From NCBI RefSeq assembly GCF_037055355.1, contig NZ_CP146350.1:8455001-8519000 (forward strand): a stretch of DNA of 64,000 nt, read 5' to 3'. The DNA comes from Streptomyces sp. DG1A-41 (GTDB lineage: Bacteria > Actinomycetota > Actinomycetes > Streptomycetales > Streptomycetaceae). Shown piece after piece: positions 34,080 to 42,644 of the stretch (position 1 is its first letter; every line of letters begins with the position of its first letter). Below the pieces are notes generated by a model, which saw only the letters and a program-made list of their open reading frames with translations, made no database searches and had not been told where the DNA came from. The position numbers and the translations under genes were made by a program.

Positions 34080-35352
34080 CCTCGACCGGCAGCTTCTTGA
34101 TGCCGTTGACGAAGTTGGAGCGCACCCGCGGCACGTCGCCCGCCAGGCGGATGTCCGCCAGGCGTGGGATCAGTTCCTCGAACATGATGCGGATCTCGGT
34201 GCGCGCGAGCAGGTTGCCCAGGCACAGATGGGGGCTGCCCTTGCCGAAGGTGACGTGGTCGTTGTCCGCGCGGGCGACGTCGAAGTCGTACGGGTTGCCG
34301 AAGACCTCCTCGTCGCGGTTGCCGGAGGCGAACCACATCACGACCTTGTCGCCCTCCCTGATCCGCTTGCCGCCCAGTTCGACGTCGCGCGTGGCGGTAC
34401 GGCGGAAGTGGTAGACGGGGGAGGCCCAGCGCAGGAACTCCTCCACCGCGACCGGGATCAGGGAGGGGTCCTCCTGGAGGCGGGCCAGCTGTTCGGGGTG
34501 CTGGATGAGGGCCAGCATGGAGTGCGAGATGGTGTGGCGGGTCGTCTCGTTGCCGGCGACGACCAGGAGCAGGAAGTAGTTGTCGAAGTCCTGCGGGGAG
34601 AGCGGGACTCCGTCGCGGGGTGTGGTGTTGACCAGGCGGGAGACCAGGTCGGTGCCGTCGCCGCCGCGTCGCTGCCGCGCCAGTTCCCGTCCGTACTCGA
34701 AGACCTCCAGCGACGCGGGGGAGCGGAAGGGCAGGTCGCGGTACCGCTCGCTCTCCTCGCTGTGCAGCAGGACGTCCGCGTAGTCGGGATCGGTGTGGCC
34801 GATGATGCGGTTGCCCCAGTCGATGAGCTTCTGGTTGTCCTCCGGGGGGACGTCCAGCAGCCGGGCGAGGACGTTGATCGGGAAGTCCGCCGAGACGTCC
34901 GCCACGAAGTCGAGACGGCCCTTGGCGAGGGCGGCGTCGAGGGTCCGGGCGGTCAGGCCGCGCAGGAAGTCGGTGTAACCGCTGATCACGCTCGCGCCGA
35001 ACTGCCGCTGGATCAGGCTGCGCAGCGCCCGGTGCCGGACCCCGTCCAGTTCGAGGATGGAGGCGCGTTTCTTGATCTGGTCGTCGTCGACCTCTTCCAG
35101 GTTGACGAATTTCGTGGAGGTGAAGGTCTCGGAGTCGCGGTCGACCCGGACGATGTCCCGGTGCCGGGTCACCGCCCAGAAACCGGAGTTGGGCGCCTCC
35201 TCGGGCTGCCAGTGCACCGGGTCCTCGTGGCGCAGGGTGTGGAACATCCGCCAGGGTGTGACGCCGTCCGTGAAGCGGTCCAGGTCGGCGAGGTTCACGT
35301 CGGCCAGGGGCAGCGGCTCGCGCACGGCGTCGGGCAGGGTCTCGGTCGTCAT
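34066..35352 (-). CDS. Cytochrome P450 of the amine-catabolism cluster
   Basis: 428 aa from ATG 35352 (GAGGAG 7 nt upstream). I-helix 'VVAGNETTRHTIS' (AGxET, with the acid-alcohol pair Glu-Thr), K-helix ExxR in 'VEEFLRWASPV', heme-binding 'FGKGSPHLCLGNLLAR' with Cys377. The stretch before Cys is one residue longer than the common FGxGxHxC. It is a soluble bacterial class I P450 needing ferredoxin and reductase, both encoded divergently nearby. It lies 29 bp after the glutamine-synthetase-like gene, as P450 and GS-like genes also sit together in the mycobacterial piperidine/morpholine clusters. C-hydroxylation or N-dealkylation of an amine is inferred. Confidence 0.93.
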   Translation of the reverse strand: MTTETLPDAVREPLPLADVNLADLDRFTDGVTPWRMFHTLRHEDPVHWQPEEAPNSGFWAVTRHRDIVRVDRDSETFTSTKFVNLEEVDDDQIKKRASILELDGVRHRALRSLIQRQFGASVISGYTDFLRGLTARTLDAALAKGRLDFVADVSADFPINVLARLLDVPPEDNQKLIDWGNRIIGHTDPDYADVLLHSEESERYRDLPFRSPASLEVFEYGRELARQRRGGDGTDLVSRLVNTTPRDGVPLSPQDFDNYFLLLVVAGNETTRHTISHSMLALIQHPEQLARLQEDPSLIPVAVEEFLRWASPVYHFRRTATRDVELGGKRIREGDKVVMWFASGNRDEEVFGNPYDFDVARADNDHVTFGKGSPHLCLGNLLARTEIRIMFEELIPRLADIRLAGDVPRVRSNFVNGIKKLPVEVTLA

Positions 35353-35381
35353 CGGCAGGCTCCTCGGCGTCACGGGCGGTG

Positions 35382-36731
35382 TCACAGGTGGTAGGCGTAC
35401 TCGGTGAACTCCCAGTCGGTGACGTGCCGGTGGAAGCGTTCGACCTCGTCGCGCTTGTAGGAGAGGAAGGACGAGGTGAAGCCCTTGCCGAGCAGGTCGG
35501 TCAGGGCGGTGTCCGCCTCCAGCGCGTCCAGCGCTGCGGACAGGGTCTGCGGCAGGACGGCGGACCGGGCGGTGTCGTAGCCGTAGCCCTCCAGCGGCGC
35601 GGGCGGCTCCTCGCCGGCCAGGACGCCCAGCAGGGCGGCGGCCGTTGTCGCGGCGATCGCCAGATAGGGGTTGGCGCTCGCGTCGCCCAGCCGCAGTTCG
35701 AGCCGGGCGCCGGAGCCGCGCTCGGGCGGTATGCGCACCATGGCGCTGCGGTTGTCCAGCCCCCAGTCGATCAGCCAGGGCGCCAGGGTGTCCGGGCCGA
35801 AGCGTTTGTAGGAGTTGATCGTGGGGTTGAGCAGCGCGGCGAGGGCGGGCGCGTGGGCGAGGACACCGGCGACGGCGTGCCGGGCGGTCGCGGACAGGCC
35901 GTACGGGCCCGACGGGTCGTCGAAGGTGTTGCGGCCGTCCTCGTCGTCGCAGGACAGGTGGAGGTGGAAGCCGGAGCCGCCCGCGTCGTTGAAGGGCTTG
36001 GCCATGAAGGTGGCCAGGCGGCCCTCCTTGCGGGCCAGCTCCTTGATCGCGGCCTTGAAGCGGAAGGAGCGGTCCGCGGCCGAGACGGCGTCGGAGTGCG
36101 CCAGGTTGATCTCGATCTGGCCGCCGTCGAACTCGTGGTTGCCGCTGATGGCCCCGACCTTCAGATCGCGCACGTGGCGCAGGGTGCGCAGCAGGTGGTT
36201 GTCCGGGTCGGCCCGCAGGCCGGCGGTGTAGACGACCCCGGGGTCGGGAGCGTAGCGGCGCCAGCCGCCCGACGGGTCCGGGTCGCACAGGAAGTACTCG
36301 AGCTCGGGCCCGACGACGGGCCGCAGCCCGTGCTCGGCACACCGGGCGAGGATCGATCGCAGCAGGTCGCGGGGCGACTCGGGGGCCGGCGCGCCGGTCG
36401 CCGGGTCGACGACCTCCCCCAGACAGGCGGCCACCCCCGGCTCCCAGGGCAGCGGCACCAGCGTGTCGAGGTCCGGGCGGACACAGATGTCCGGCAGTCC
36501 CGCGTCCAGCCCGCCGCTGACCGGGACCACGTCGCCCTGCGGGCTGGTGTGGTAGACGGCCCGGCAGAACGCGAGACCGTGCTCACAGGCCCGGGGCAGC
36601 TCCTCCAGCAGCACGTCACGCGCCCGGTCGGTGCCGATGAGGTCGGGATAGGTCACCCGGACCACGTCGATGCCGTCGGCGGCGAGCCGCTCCATGTGGC
36701 GGCGGACTTCTGCAAGGTCGTGAGCGCTCAC
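35382..36731 (-). CDS. Glutamine-synthetase-family gamma-glutamyl-amine ligase
   Basis: 449 aa from GTG 36731, with GAGGAGA 5 nt before it. GS motifs: 'VRVTYPDLIGTDRARDVLLE', metal ligands in 'PVVGPELEYFL' and 'GGQIEINLAHSDAV', 'GSGFHLHLS', 'NPTINSYKRFGPDTLAPW', 'IRPPE'-like 'VRIPPERGSGARLELRL'. This is the PuuA/GlnA3/GlnA4-like branch that joins glutamate to amines other than ammonia using ATP; the adenylylation Tyr region of GlnA is not evident. The PuuC- and PuuD-like genes in the cluster support a gamma-glutamylated intermediate. The substrate amine is unknown. Confidence 0.9.
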   Translation of the reverse strand: MSAHDLAEVRRHMERLAADGIDVVRVTYPDLIGTDRARDVLLEELPRACEHGLAFCRAVYHTSPQGDVVPVSGGLDAGLPDICVRPDLDTLVPLPWEPGVAACLGEVVDPATGAPAPESPRDLLRSILARCAEHGLRPVVGPELEYFLCDPDPSGGWRRYAPDPGVVYTAGLRADPDNHLLRTLRHVRDLKVGAISGNHEFDGGQIEINLAHSDAVSAADRSFRFKAAIKELARKEGRLATFMAKPFNDAGGSGFHLHLSCDDEDGRNTFDDPSGPYGLSATARHAVAGVLAHAPALAALLNPTINSYKRFGPDTLAPWLIDWGLDNRSAMVRIPPERGSGARLELRLGDASANPYLAIAATTAAALLGVLAGEEPPAPLEGYGYDTARSAVLPQTLSAALDALEADTALTDLLGKGFTSSFLSYKRDEVERFHRHVTDWEFTEYAYHL

Positions 36732-36845
36732 CGTTGTCTCCTCGGGCGGACGTCGGGACACCTCCGGGACCAGGGGCGGGGGAGGCGGGTGGCGTGAGGA
36801 ACGAGCGGCCGGGCGCGGCGGAGCCAGGGACCGCCCGGGGGCTTT

Positions 36846-36859
36846 GTTTGACGCCAAAC
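36846..36859. promoter_or_regulatory. Cluster operator copy 1 (GS-like gene promoter)
   Basis: GTTTG-ACGC-CAAAC, 115 bp upstream of the GS-like start. Read on the other strand as CGTTTGGCGTCAAACA it matches the motif found before the other units of this cluster. Confidence 0.7.
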
Positions 36860-36951
36860 GTTAGGGGTGGGCGGGAGGTGCCGCAAGAGGGCGGGGCAAG
36901 AATTTATCCATCCGGATAGCTATTGACCAGACCACCGCCCCTGCCTACCTT

Positions 36952-36965
36952 GTTTGAAGCCAAAC
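36952..36965. promoter_or_regulatory. Cluster operator copy 2 (ferredoxin operon promoter)
   Basis: GTTTG-AAGC-CAAAC, about 106 bp before the ferredoxin start and 106 bp from copy 1. Both copies lie in the 339-bp divergent region (36732-37070), which otherwise holds an AT-rich stretch around 36900-36925 ('AATTTATCC', 'TAGCTATTGACC') likely to contain the promoters. Confidence 0.7.
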
Positions 36966-37070
36966 GAGTTCGGGGTGCGGTCTACCGCACCCCGTTGGCC
37001 GGGGCCCGGCCCTTTCCGGCCGGGCCCCTCTCATCCCGCTTCGACGCCCTCACATCCAGGAGGACCGGCC

Positions 37071-37259
37071 ATGAAGGTCGTCGTCGACATGAACCAGTGC
37101 CAGGACCACGGCCAGTGCGTCTTCGCGGCCCCCGACGTCTTCCAAATGGACGACGACGGCCGCCTGGCCTACGTCCCCGACCCCGACGACGCCCTGCGCG
37201 ACGAGGTCGAGGAGGCCGCGGACGTCTGCCCGCTCCAGGCCATCCGGATCGAGGACTGA
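37071..37259 (+). CDS. Small ferredoxin for the P450 (CxxHxxC type)
   Basis: 62 aa from ATG 37071 with AGGAGG upstream. Cluster ligands: 'NQCQDHGQCVFAAPDVF' (Cys-x2-His-x2-Cys) and a late 'VCPLQAI'. His takes the place of the second Cys of a standard 4Fe-4S motif, as in 3Fe-4S ferredoxins that serve actinobacterial P450s. It ends 1 bp before the reductase gene, so the electron chain NAD(P)H to reductase to ferredoxin to P450 is complete in this cluster. Confidence 0.93.
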   Translation: MKVVVDMNQCQDHGQCVFAAPDVFQMDDDGRLAYVPDPDDALRDEVEEAADVCPLQAIRIED

Positions 37260-37260
37260 C

Positions 37261-38457
37261 ATGCGCGGGCGCATCGTCGTCGCCGGCGCCTCCCTCGGCG
37301 GGCTCCGCGCTGCCGAGCAGCTGCGCGCCGCGGGCTGGACCGGCGGCATCACGGTGATCGGCGACGAGCCGCACCGGCCGTACAACCGGCCCCCGCTGTC
37401 CAAGGAGGTCCTCGCGGGCAAGGCGTCCTTCGCGTCGCTCGCCTTCACGCCGAAGGCGTCAGCGGCCGACGTGGAGTGGCGGCTGGGCACGAGGGTCACC
37501 GCGGTCCGGCTCGCCGAGCGGGCCGTCGAGATCCACGACGGCTCGGTGCTCTCCTATGACGGGCTAGTCGTCGCCACCGGGATGCGGCCCCGGCGGCTGC
37601 GCTGCCCCGGGCCGGTCGAGGGCCGTCACACGGTCCGGACGATCGACGACGCCCAGATCCTGCGGGGCGAGCTGACCCGGCCCGGGGTGCGGGTCGTCGT
37701 GGTCGGCGCCGGGTTCATCGGCTGCGAGGTCGCCGCGACGGCCGTCGGGCTCGGCGCGGCCGAGGTGACCGTCGTCGATCCGTTGCCGTTGCCGATGGTC
37801 GGGCCGCTCGGAGAGATGCTGGCGCGTGTGCTGCTCGCGCGGCACGAGGAGCGCGGGGTCTGCTTCGTGCTGGGGTCGGGCGTGACCGGATTCGAAGGGG
37901 ACGACCGCGTCACCGGTGTCGTGCTGAGCGACGGGTCCGTGCTTCCCGCTGATGTGGTGGTGGAGTCCGTGGGCTCGGTCGCCAACACCGAGTGGCTGGA
38001 CGGCAACGGGCTGGATCTGAGCGACGGGGCCCTCACCGATCGGCACCTGCGGGTCGGAGGCCGGCCGGAAGTCGTCGCGGTCGGCGATGTCGCCCGCTTC
38101 CCGAACGCCCGCTACGACGGTGTGCCGCGGCGGGTCGAGCACTGGTCCGTGCCGGCCGACTCGGCCAAGCACGCCGCGAAGGTGCTGGTCGGTGGGGACG
38201 CCGGCCTGGCGCCCTTCGCACCACTGCCCACTTTCTGGAGCGACCAGCACGACTTCCGGTTGCAGTCCTTCGGTGCGCCGGTCCTGGGGCTCGATGACAT
38301 CCGGGTCCTCGACGGTGACCCCTCAGGGGACGTGCTGGTCGGTTACCACCGCGACGGACGGCTGGTCGGTGTCGTCGCGCTCGGCGGGCCCTCCGCTGCC
38401 CGTGCCGCCGCCCGGTACCGCGCCGACCTGCTGAAGCAGCCCGCTCTCACCGCGTAA
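37261..38457 (+). CDS. FAD-dependent NAD(P)H-ferredoxin reductase
   Basis: 398 aa. FAD-binding 'RIVVAGASLGGLRAAEQLRA' at the N-terminus (GxSxGG in place of GxGxxG), 'PYNRPPLSKEVL' typical of Rhodococcus/Pseudomonas-type reductases, NAD-binding 'VVVVGAGFIGCEVAATAVGL' (about 145), and 'VVAVGDVARFPN' for the second FAD contact. It supplies electrons to the adjacent ferredoxin. It follows the ferredoxin by 1 bp and precedes the acetoacetate-decarboxylase-like gene by 11 bp. Confidence 0.93.
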   Translation: MRGRIVVAGASLGGLRAAEQLRAAGWTGGITVIGDEPHRPYNRPPLSKEVLAGKASFASLAFTPKASAADVEWRLGTRVTAVRLAERAVEIHDGSVLSYDGLVVATGMRPRRLRCPGPVEGRHTVRTIDDAQILRGELTRPGVRVVVVGAGFIGCEVAATAVGLGAAEVTVVDPLPLPMVGPLGEMLARVLLARHEERGVCFVLGSGVTGFEGDDRVTGVVLSDGSVLPADVVVESVGSVANTEWLDGNGLDLSDGALTDRHLRVGGRPEVVAVGDVARFPNARYDGVPRRVEHWSVPADSAKHAAKVLVGGDAGLAPFAPLPTFWSDQHDFRLQSFGAPVLGLDDIRVLDGDPSGDVLVGYHRDGRLVGVVALGGPSAARAAARYRADLLKQPALTA

Positions 38458-38468
38458 GGAGCCCTCGC

Positions 38469-39278
38469 GTGACCAGTCTTCGTGGTTACCTCCACCCCAA
38501 GACGGCGACCGGTGCGTCGTCGCTGATTCCCTCTCCGCCCTGGCGGTACTCCGGTGACCTGTTGACGGTCGAGTACCGGACGGACCCCGAGCGGGTGCGT
38601 GAACTGCTCCCCGAGCCGCTGGAGTTGGCCGACGAGGATCCCGGTGCGGTTGCTCTCATCTGGGCCGACTGGCAGTCGTGCTCGGCATCGGGGGAGGAGC
38701 TGCTGGATCCGGTGCGGGCGCAGTACAAGGAGGCGTTCGCGGTCGTCCGGTGCCGGTTCCGGGGGCGGACGTACTCTCGGTGCGTCTACATCTGGGTGGA
38801 CAAGGACTTCGCGATCGCGCGGGGGCTGCATCAGGGGTATCCGAAGAAGCTCGGCTCCATCCACCAGACGCGACCGCATCCGTACGGGCCCGCTCCGCGG
38901 ATCGAGTCCGGGGCGCGGTTCGGGGCGACGCTGGCGGCTGCGGACCGGCGTATCGCGCAGGCTGTGGTGACGCTGCGCGAGCCTTCTGAGAGCGGCGGGT
39001 TCGTCAATGCGCATCCCATGGCGCATCACCGGTGGCTGCCGTCGATCGAGGGCAAGGGGCTGGCTCTCGACGAGCTGATCGAGTCCGGGGCGGCTTCCTT
39101 CGAAGGAGGTCGACCGTGGGTTGGAGACGCGCAGTTGGAGCTGTTCGAGGCGCCGACCGAGGAATTGGCCCGGCTGGAGGTGCGGGAGCCGATCGCGGCG
39201 TACTACCGGCAGGTCGGGGTGGTCTGGGACGGGGGGCGGCTGCTGGAAGTCGGTACGTCGGAAGCGTCTGCCGAGTAG
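38469..39278 (+). CDS. Acetoacetate decarboxylase-family protein
   Basis: 269 aa from GTG 38469 (AAGGAG upstream). Family features are 'LLTVEYRTDPERVRELLPEP', 'VYIWVDKDFAIARG' and 'GYPKKLGSI', where a Lys would be the Schiff-base residue. In this superfamily some members decarboxylate beta-keto acids and others act as aldolase-dehydratases or hydratases, so it may process a keto acid from ring cleavage. It sits between the reductase and the semialdehyde dehydrogenase in one operon. Confidence 0.82.
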   Translation: MTSLRGYLHPKTATGASSLIPSPPWRYSGDLLTVEYRTDPERVRELLPEPLELADEDPGAVALIWADWQSCSASGEELLDPVRAQYKEAFAVVRCRFRGRTYSRCVYIWVDKDFAIARGLHQGYPKKLGSIHQTRPHPYGPAPRIESGARFGATLAAADRRIAQAVVTLREPSESGGFVNAHPMAHHRWLPSIEGKGLALDELIESGAASFEGGRPWVGDAQLELFEAPTEELARLEVREPIAAYYRQVGVVWDGGRLLEVGTSEASAE

Positions 39279-39374
39279 CGCCGGTAGGCGGATGCGGGTT
39301 CGTCGTGGTTGGTCGCGCAGTTCCCCGCGCCCCTAGGTGAGTGCGATTCTCCTCGTTTGAATGGAACTCTTCTC

Positions 39375-40838
39375 ATGCCTGACACCATCACCGTCGCCGG
39401 CGTTGCCGTCGACACCCGGCACTGGATCGGCGGTCTGCGCGTCGCCTCCGCCGATGCCTTCACCGACCACTCTCCGATCGACGCCAGCGTCCTCGGCGAG
39501 ATCGCCCGGGGCGGCCCAGTCGAAGCCGAGGCCGCCGTCGCCGCCGCCCGGGACGCCTTCCCCGCCTGGGCCGCCACCTCGCGCACCGAGCGCGCCCGCC
39601 TCCTGCACGCCATCGCCGACGGCGTCGAGAAGCGGATCGAGGAGCTGGCGATCGTCGAGACCACCGACAACGGTGCGCTGCTGCGGTCGCACCGGCGGGG
39701 CGTCATGCCCCGCGTCGCCCACAACTTCCGGTTCTTCGCCGACTGGTTGCTCCGGCTCGACCACGAGGACTTCGAGACGCGGGGGTACACCAACCACGTC
39801 AGCTGGGACCCGGCCGGGCCCTGCGTGCTGATCACGCCGTGGAACGCGCCCCTGATGCTGGCCACCTGGAAGGTCGCCCCCGCCCTCGCCGCCGGCAACA
39901 CCGTCGTCCTCAAGCCCGCCGAGTGGTCCCCGCTGACCGCTTCACTGCTGGCCGACATCGCGGCCGAGGCCGGGCTGCCGGCCGGTGTCCTCAACGTCGT
40001 CCAGGGATACGGCTCCGAGATCGGTGACGCCCTCACCTCCCACCCCGACGTGCGCCGCATCAGCTTCACGGGGTCGGTGCCCACGGCGCGGCGGATCGCT
40101 GCCTCGGCCGCCGCCAACCTCACGCCCCTGAGCCTCGAACTCGGCGGCAAGTCACCCCTTCTGGTCTTCGCCGACGCCGATCTCGACCTGGCCGTCGACC
40201 TCGCCGTGGAGCAGTACGACAACGCCGGGCAGGTGTGCCTCGCGGGCACCCGGCTGCTCGTCGAGGAGCCGGTCGCCGAGGAGTTCACCCGCCGGTTCGT
40301 GGAGAAGGCGTCCGCCCTCGCGCAAGGCGATCCCCGCGACGAGGCCACCGACATCGGGCCCACCATCCATCCCCGCCAGCTGGAGAAGATCGACGGTTTT
40401 GTGCAGCGGGCCGTCGCGGCCGGGGCGCGGGCGGTCATCGGGGGGCATCGCAAGGACGGGCAGTACTACGCGCCGACCCTGCTCACCGATGTCGCCCAGG
40501 ACTCCGAGATCGTGCAGGAGGAGGTCTTCGGGCCGGTACTGACCCTCCAGACCTTCGCCGGCGAGGACGAGGCCGTCCGGCTCGCCAACGACACCTGTTT
40601 CGGGCTGGCCGCCACCGTCGCCACCGGCGACCGCGAGCGCGCCGAGCGGGTCAGCGCCCGGCTCGTCGCGGGCACGGTCTGGATCAACTGCTTCTTCGTC
40701 CGCGACCTCCAGGCCCCGTTCGGCGGCTCCCGGCAGTCCGGTGTCGGACGCGAGGGCGGTACCTGGAGCTTCGACTTCTACTGCGACCTGAAGAACACCG
40801 TCACCGCCCCGAAGGGATGGAACCAGGACCATGGGTGA
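39375..40838 (+). CDS. Semialdehyde dehydrogenase (HpaE / hydroxymuconic semialdehyde type)
   Basis: 487 aa from ATG 39375. General base Glu in 'LELGGKSPLLVF', nucleophile Cys288 in 'NAGQVCLAGTRLLVEE', NAD-binding 'ITPWNAPLMLATWKVAPAL' and 'SFTGSVPTARRIA'. The end 'VWINCFFVRDLQAPFGGSRQ', then 'SGVGREGG', is characteristic of 5-carboxymethyl-2-hydroxymuconate semialdehyde and related dehydrogenases. It would oxidise the ring-cleavage aldehyde. The next gene starts inside it (8-bp overlap). A partial operator match (CGTTTG-AATGG-AAC, 39354-39367) is just upstream. Confidence 0.9.
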   Translation: MPDTITVAGVAVDTRHWIGGLRVASADAFTDHSPIDASVLGEIARGGPVEAEAAVAAARDAFPAWAATSRTERARLLHAIADGVEKRIEELAIVETTDNGALLRSHRRGVMPRVAHNFRFFADWLLRLDHEDFETRGYTNHVSWDPAGPCVLITPWNAPLMLATWKVAPALAAGNTVVLKPAEWSPLTASLLADIAAEAGLPAGVLNVVQGYGSEIGDALTSHPDVRRISFTGSVPTARRIAASAAANLTPLSLELGGKSPLLVFADADLDLAVDLAVEQYDNAGQVCLAGTRLLVEEPVAEEFTRRFVEKASALAQGDPRDEATDIGPTIHPRQLEKIDGFVQRAVAAGARAVIGGHRKDGQYYAPTLLTDVAQDSEIVQEEVFGPVLTLQTFAGEDEAVRLANDTCFGLAATVATGDRERAERVSARLVAGTVWINCFFVRDLQAPFGGSRQSGVGREGGTWSFDFYCDLKNTVTAPKGWNQDHG

Positions 40839-41751
40839 GATCACCGGGGCCGGGCTGCTCGCCCACGTCCCCACCATCGTGCTGCCCGAGCAGGAGCGGC
40901 TGGAGCTGAACGAGGGCAAGGAGATCACCCTCGTCACCGGGCTCCGGGAACTCCGCAGGGACGTCTTCGAGCGCGACGACTACGACACCGTGGTCGTGCT
41001 CGACTCGCACTGGGCGACCACCGTCGAGTTCGTCGTGACCGCGCAGGAGCGCCGCGCTGGGCTGTTCACCTCCGAGGAACTGCCGCGCGGCATGTGCCGG
41101 ATGCCGTACGACTTCCCGGGCGACCCCGAACTCGCCCACAACGTTGCGAAGTTCGCGGACCAGCACGGCACGTGGATCACTCCGATCGACGACGCGTACC
41201 TGCCGGTCTACTACGCCACCATCAACCTCTGGAAGTACCTGGGTGAGGGGCTGCCCGACAAGAGGTGGGTCACCATCGGGGTCTGCCAGACCGGCGATAT
41301 GGAGGACCATCTCAGGCTCGGGCGGGCGCTTGCCGACGGTATCGCCGCCACTCCCGGACGCAGGGTCCTCCTCATCGCCTCCGGCGCCCTCTCCCACACC
41401 TTCTGGCCGCTGCGCGAACTGCGCGACCACGAGGCCAGCGACCCGGTGCACATCCGTACGCCCGAGGCCCGCGAGGCCGACCTGGAGCGCATCGCCTGGT
41501 TCAAGGAGGGCCGTCACGACAAGGTCCTCGACACCATGGACGAGTTCTGGAGGGTCAAGCCCGAGGCGAAGTTCTTCCACTACCTGATGATGGCCGGTGC
41601 CCTCGGCGAGCAGGACTGCGTCGCCCGGGCCCGGCAGTACGGCGAGTACGAGAACTCCGTCGGCACCGGCCAGGTCCACCTCTGGTTCGACCGCCCGGCC
41701 GGCGGCTGGACCGCAGACCACACCCCCGCGCAGGAGTCCGCCCATGCCTGA
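40831..41751 (+). CDS. Class III (LigB-type) extradiol dioxygenase, HpaD/HpcB-like
   Basis: 306 aa. Iron-ligand regions of the LigB family are visible: His12 in 'GLLAHVPTIVLPE' and His in 'TVVVLDSHWATTVEF'; 'ELPRGMCRMPYDFPGDPELA', 'LLIASGALSHTFWPLRELRD' and the C-terminal 'ENSVGTGQVHLWF' all resemble the E. coli homoprotocatechuate 2,3-dioxygenase HpcB. It opens a catechol ring next to a hydroxyl using Fe(II) and O2. It overlaps its neighbours on both sides by 8 bp, so the dehydrogenase, dioxygenase and FAA hydrolase are tightly coupled. Confidence 0.9.
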   Translation: MGEITGAGLLAHVPTIVLPEQERLELNEGKEITLVTGLRELRRDVFERDDYDTVVVLDSHWATTVEFVVTAQERRAGLFTSEELPRGMCRMPYDFPGDPELAHNVAKFADQHGTWITPIDDAYLPVYYATINLWKYLGEGLPDKRWVTIGVCQTGDMEDHLRLGRALADGIAATPGRRVLLIASGALSHTFWPLRELRDHEASDPVHIRTPEAREADLERIAWFKEGRHDKVLDTMDEFWRVKPEAKFFHYLMMAGALGEQDCVARARQYGEYENSVGTGQVHLWFDRPAGGWTADHTPAQESAHA

Positions 41752-42589
41752 GTACCGCCGGATCCTCCTCGACGGCGCCGCCGTCCAGGTCACCGTCGAC
41801 GGTGACGAACTCGTCGCCGGCGACGGCCGCCGCGTCAAGGCCGACGACGCCCGGCACCTGCCGCCGGTCGTCCCCTCCAAGGTCATCGCCGTCCACCTTA
41901 ACCACCGCAGCCGGGTGGAGGAGTTCCGGATCGGCCTGCCTGACACGCCGACCTACTTCCACAAGCCGGTCTCCGCCCTCAACGCCCACCGGGGCGCGAT
42001 CGTCCGCCCCGAGGGCTGCAAGTGGCTCAACTACGAGGGCGAGGTCGCCATCGTCATCGGGAAGACCGCCCGGAACATCTCGCCGGCCGAGGCGGGGGAG
42101 TACCTCGCCGGCGACACCGTCGCCAACGACTACGGACTGCACGACTTCCGCGACACCGACGCCGGCTCCATGCTCCGCGTCAAGGGCTCCGACACCCTCT
42201 GCCCGCTCGGCCCCGGGCTGGTCACCGACTGGGACTTCCACGGCAAGCGGCTGCGGACCTATGTCAACGGGCAGGTGGTGCAGGACGGTTCGACCGACGA
42301 GATGACGTGGGACATGCACTACCTCGTCGCCGACATCGCCCGCACCATCACGCTGTACCCGGGAGACGTCCTGCTGTCCGGCACGCCCGCCCACTCCCGC
42401 CCCGTCCAGCCGGGAGACGTCGTGGAGGTGGAGGTCGAGGGGCTCGGGCGGCTCACCAACCACATCGTGACCGGGCCGGCCGCCATCCGTACGGACGTGG
42501 GCGCACAGCCCACCGAGTCGGAGGAGGTGCTGTCGACCGCGCTCGGCGGCGACTGGGAGTTCCGTGGCATCCGGCCGCCGCGTCGCTGA
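41744..42589 (+). CDS. Fumarylacetoacetate hydrolase family (HpaG/HpcE-like decarboxylase-isomerase)
   Basis: 281 aa from ATG 41744. FAH-family metal motif: 'KWLNYEGEVAIVIGK' (E-x-E), preceded by 'TYFHKPVSALNAHRGAIV'; 'GYT'-type block 'TVANDYGLHDFRDTD', 'KGSDTLCPLGPGLVTDWDF', and the late 'GDVLLSGTPAHSRPVQPGDV'. In the homoprotocatechuate pathway this fold decarboxylates and isomerises the ring-cleavage acid; 4-oxalocrotonate decarboxylation is an alternative. Eight-bp overlap with the dioxygenase gene. Confidence 0.88.
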   Translation: MPEYRRILLDGAAVQVTVDGDELVAGDGRRVKADDARHLPPVVPSKVIAVHLNHRSRVEEFRIGLPDTPTYFHKPVSALNAHRGAIVRPEGCKWLNYEGEVAIVIGKTARNISPAEAGEYLAGDTVANDYGLHDFRDTDAGSMLRVKGSDTLCPLGPGLVTDWDFHGKRLRTYVNGQVVQDGSTDEMTWDMHYLVADIARTITLYPGDVLLSGTPAHSRPVQPGDVVEVEVEGLGRLTNHIVTGPAAIRTDVGAQPTESEEVLSTALGGDWEFRGIRPPRR

Positions 42590-42644
42590 CGCGGGCTCCG
42601 GCCGCCGCGTCGCCGAGCGGGGCGCCCCGGGTAGGGTCACGGGC

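Noticed and set aside
34066..36342. One long minus-strand frame joining the GS-like and P450 genes as a possible fusion
   Set aside because: The GS-like protein stops at 35382 in its own frame and the P450 has its own GAGGAG and ATG at 35352; the joined frame reads shadow sequence over the GS-like gene.
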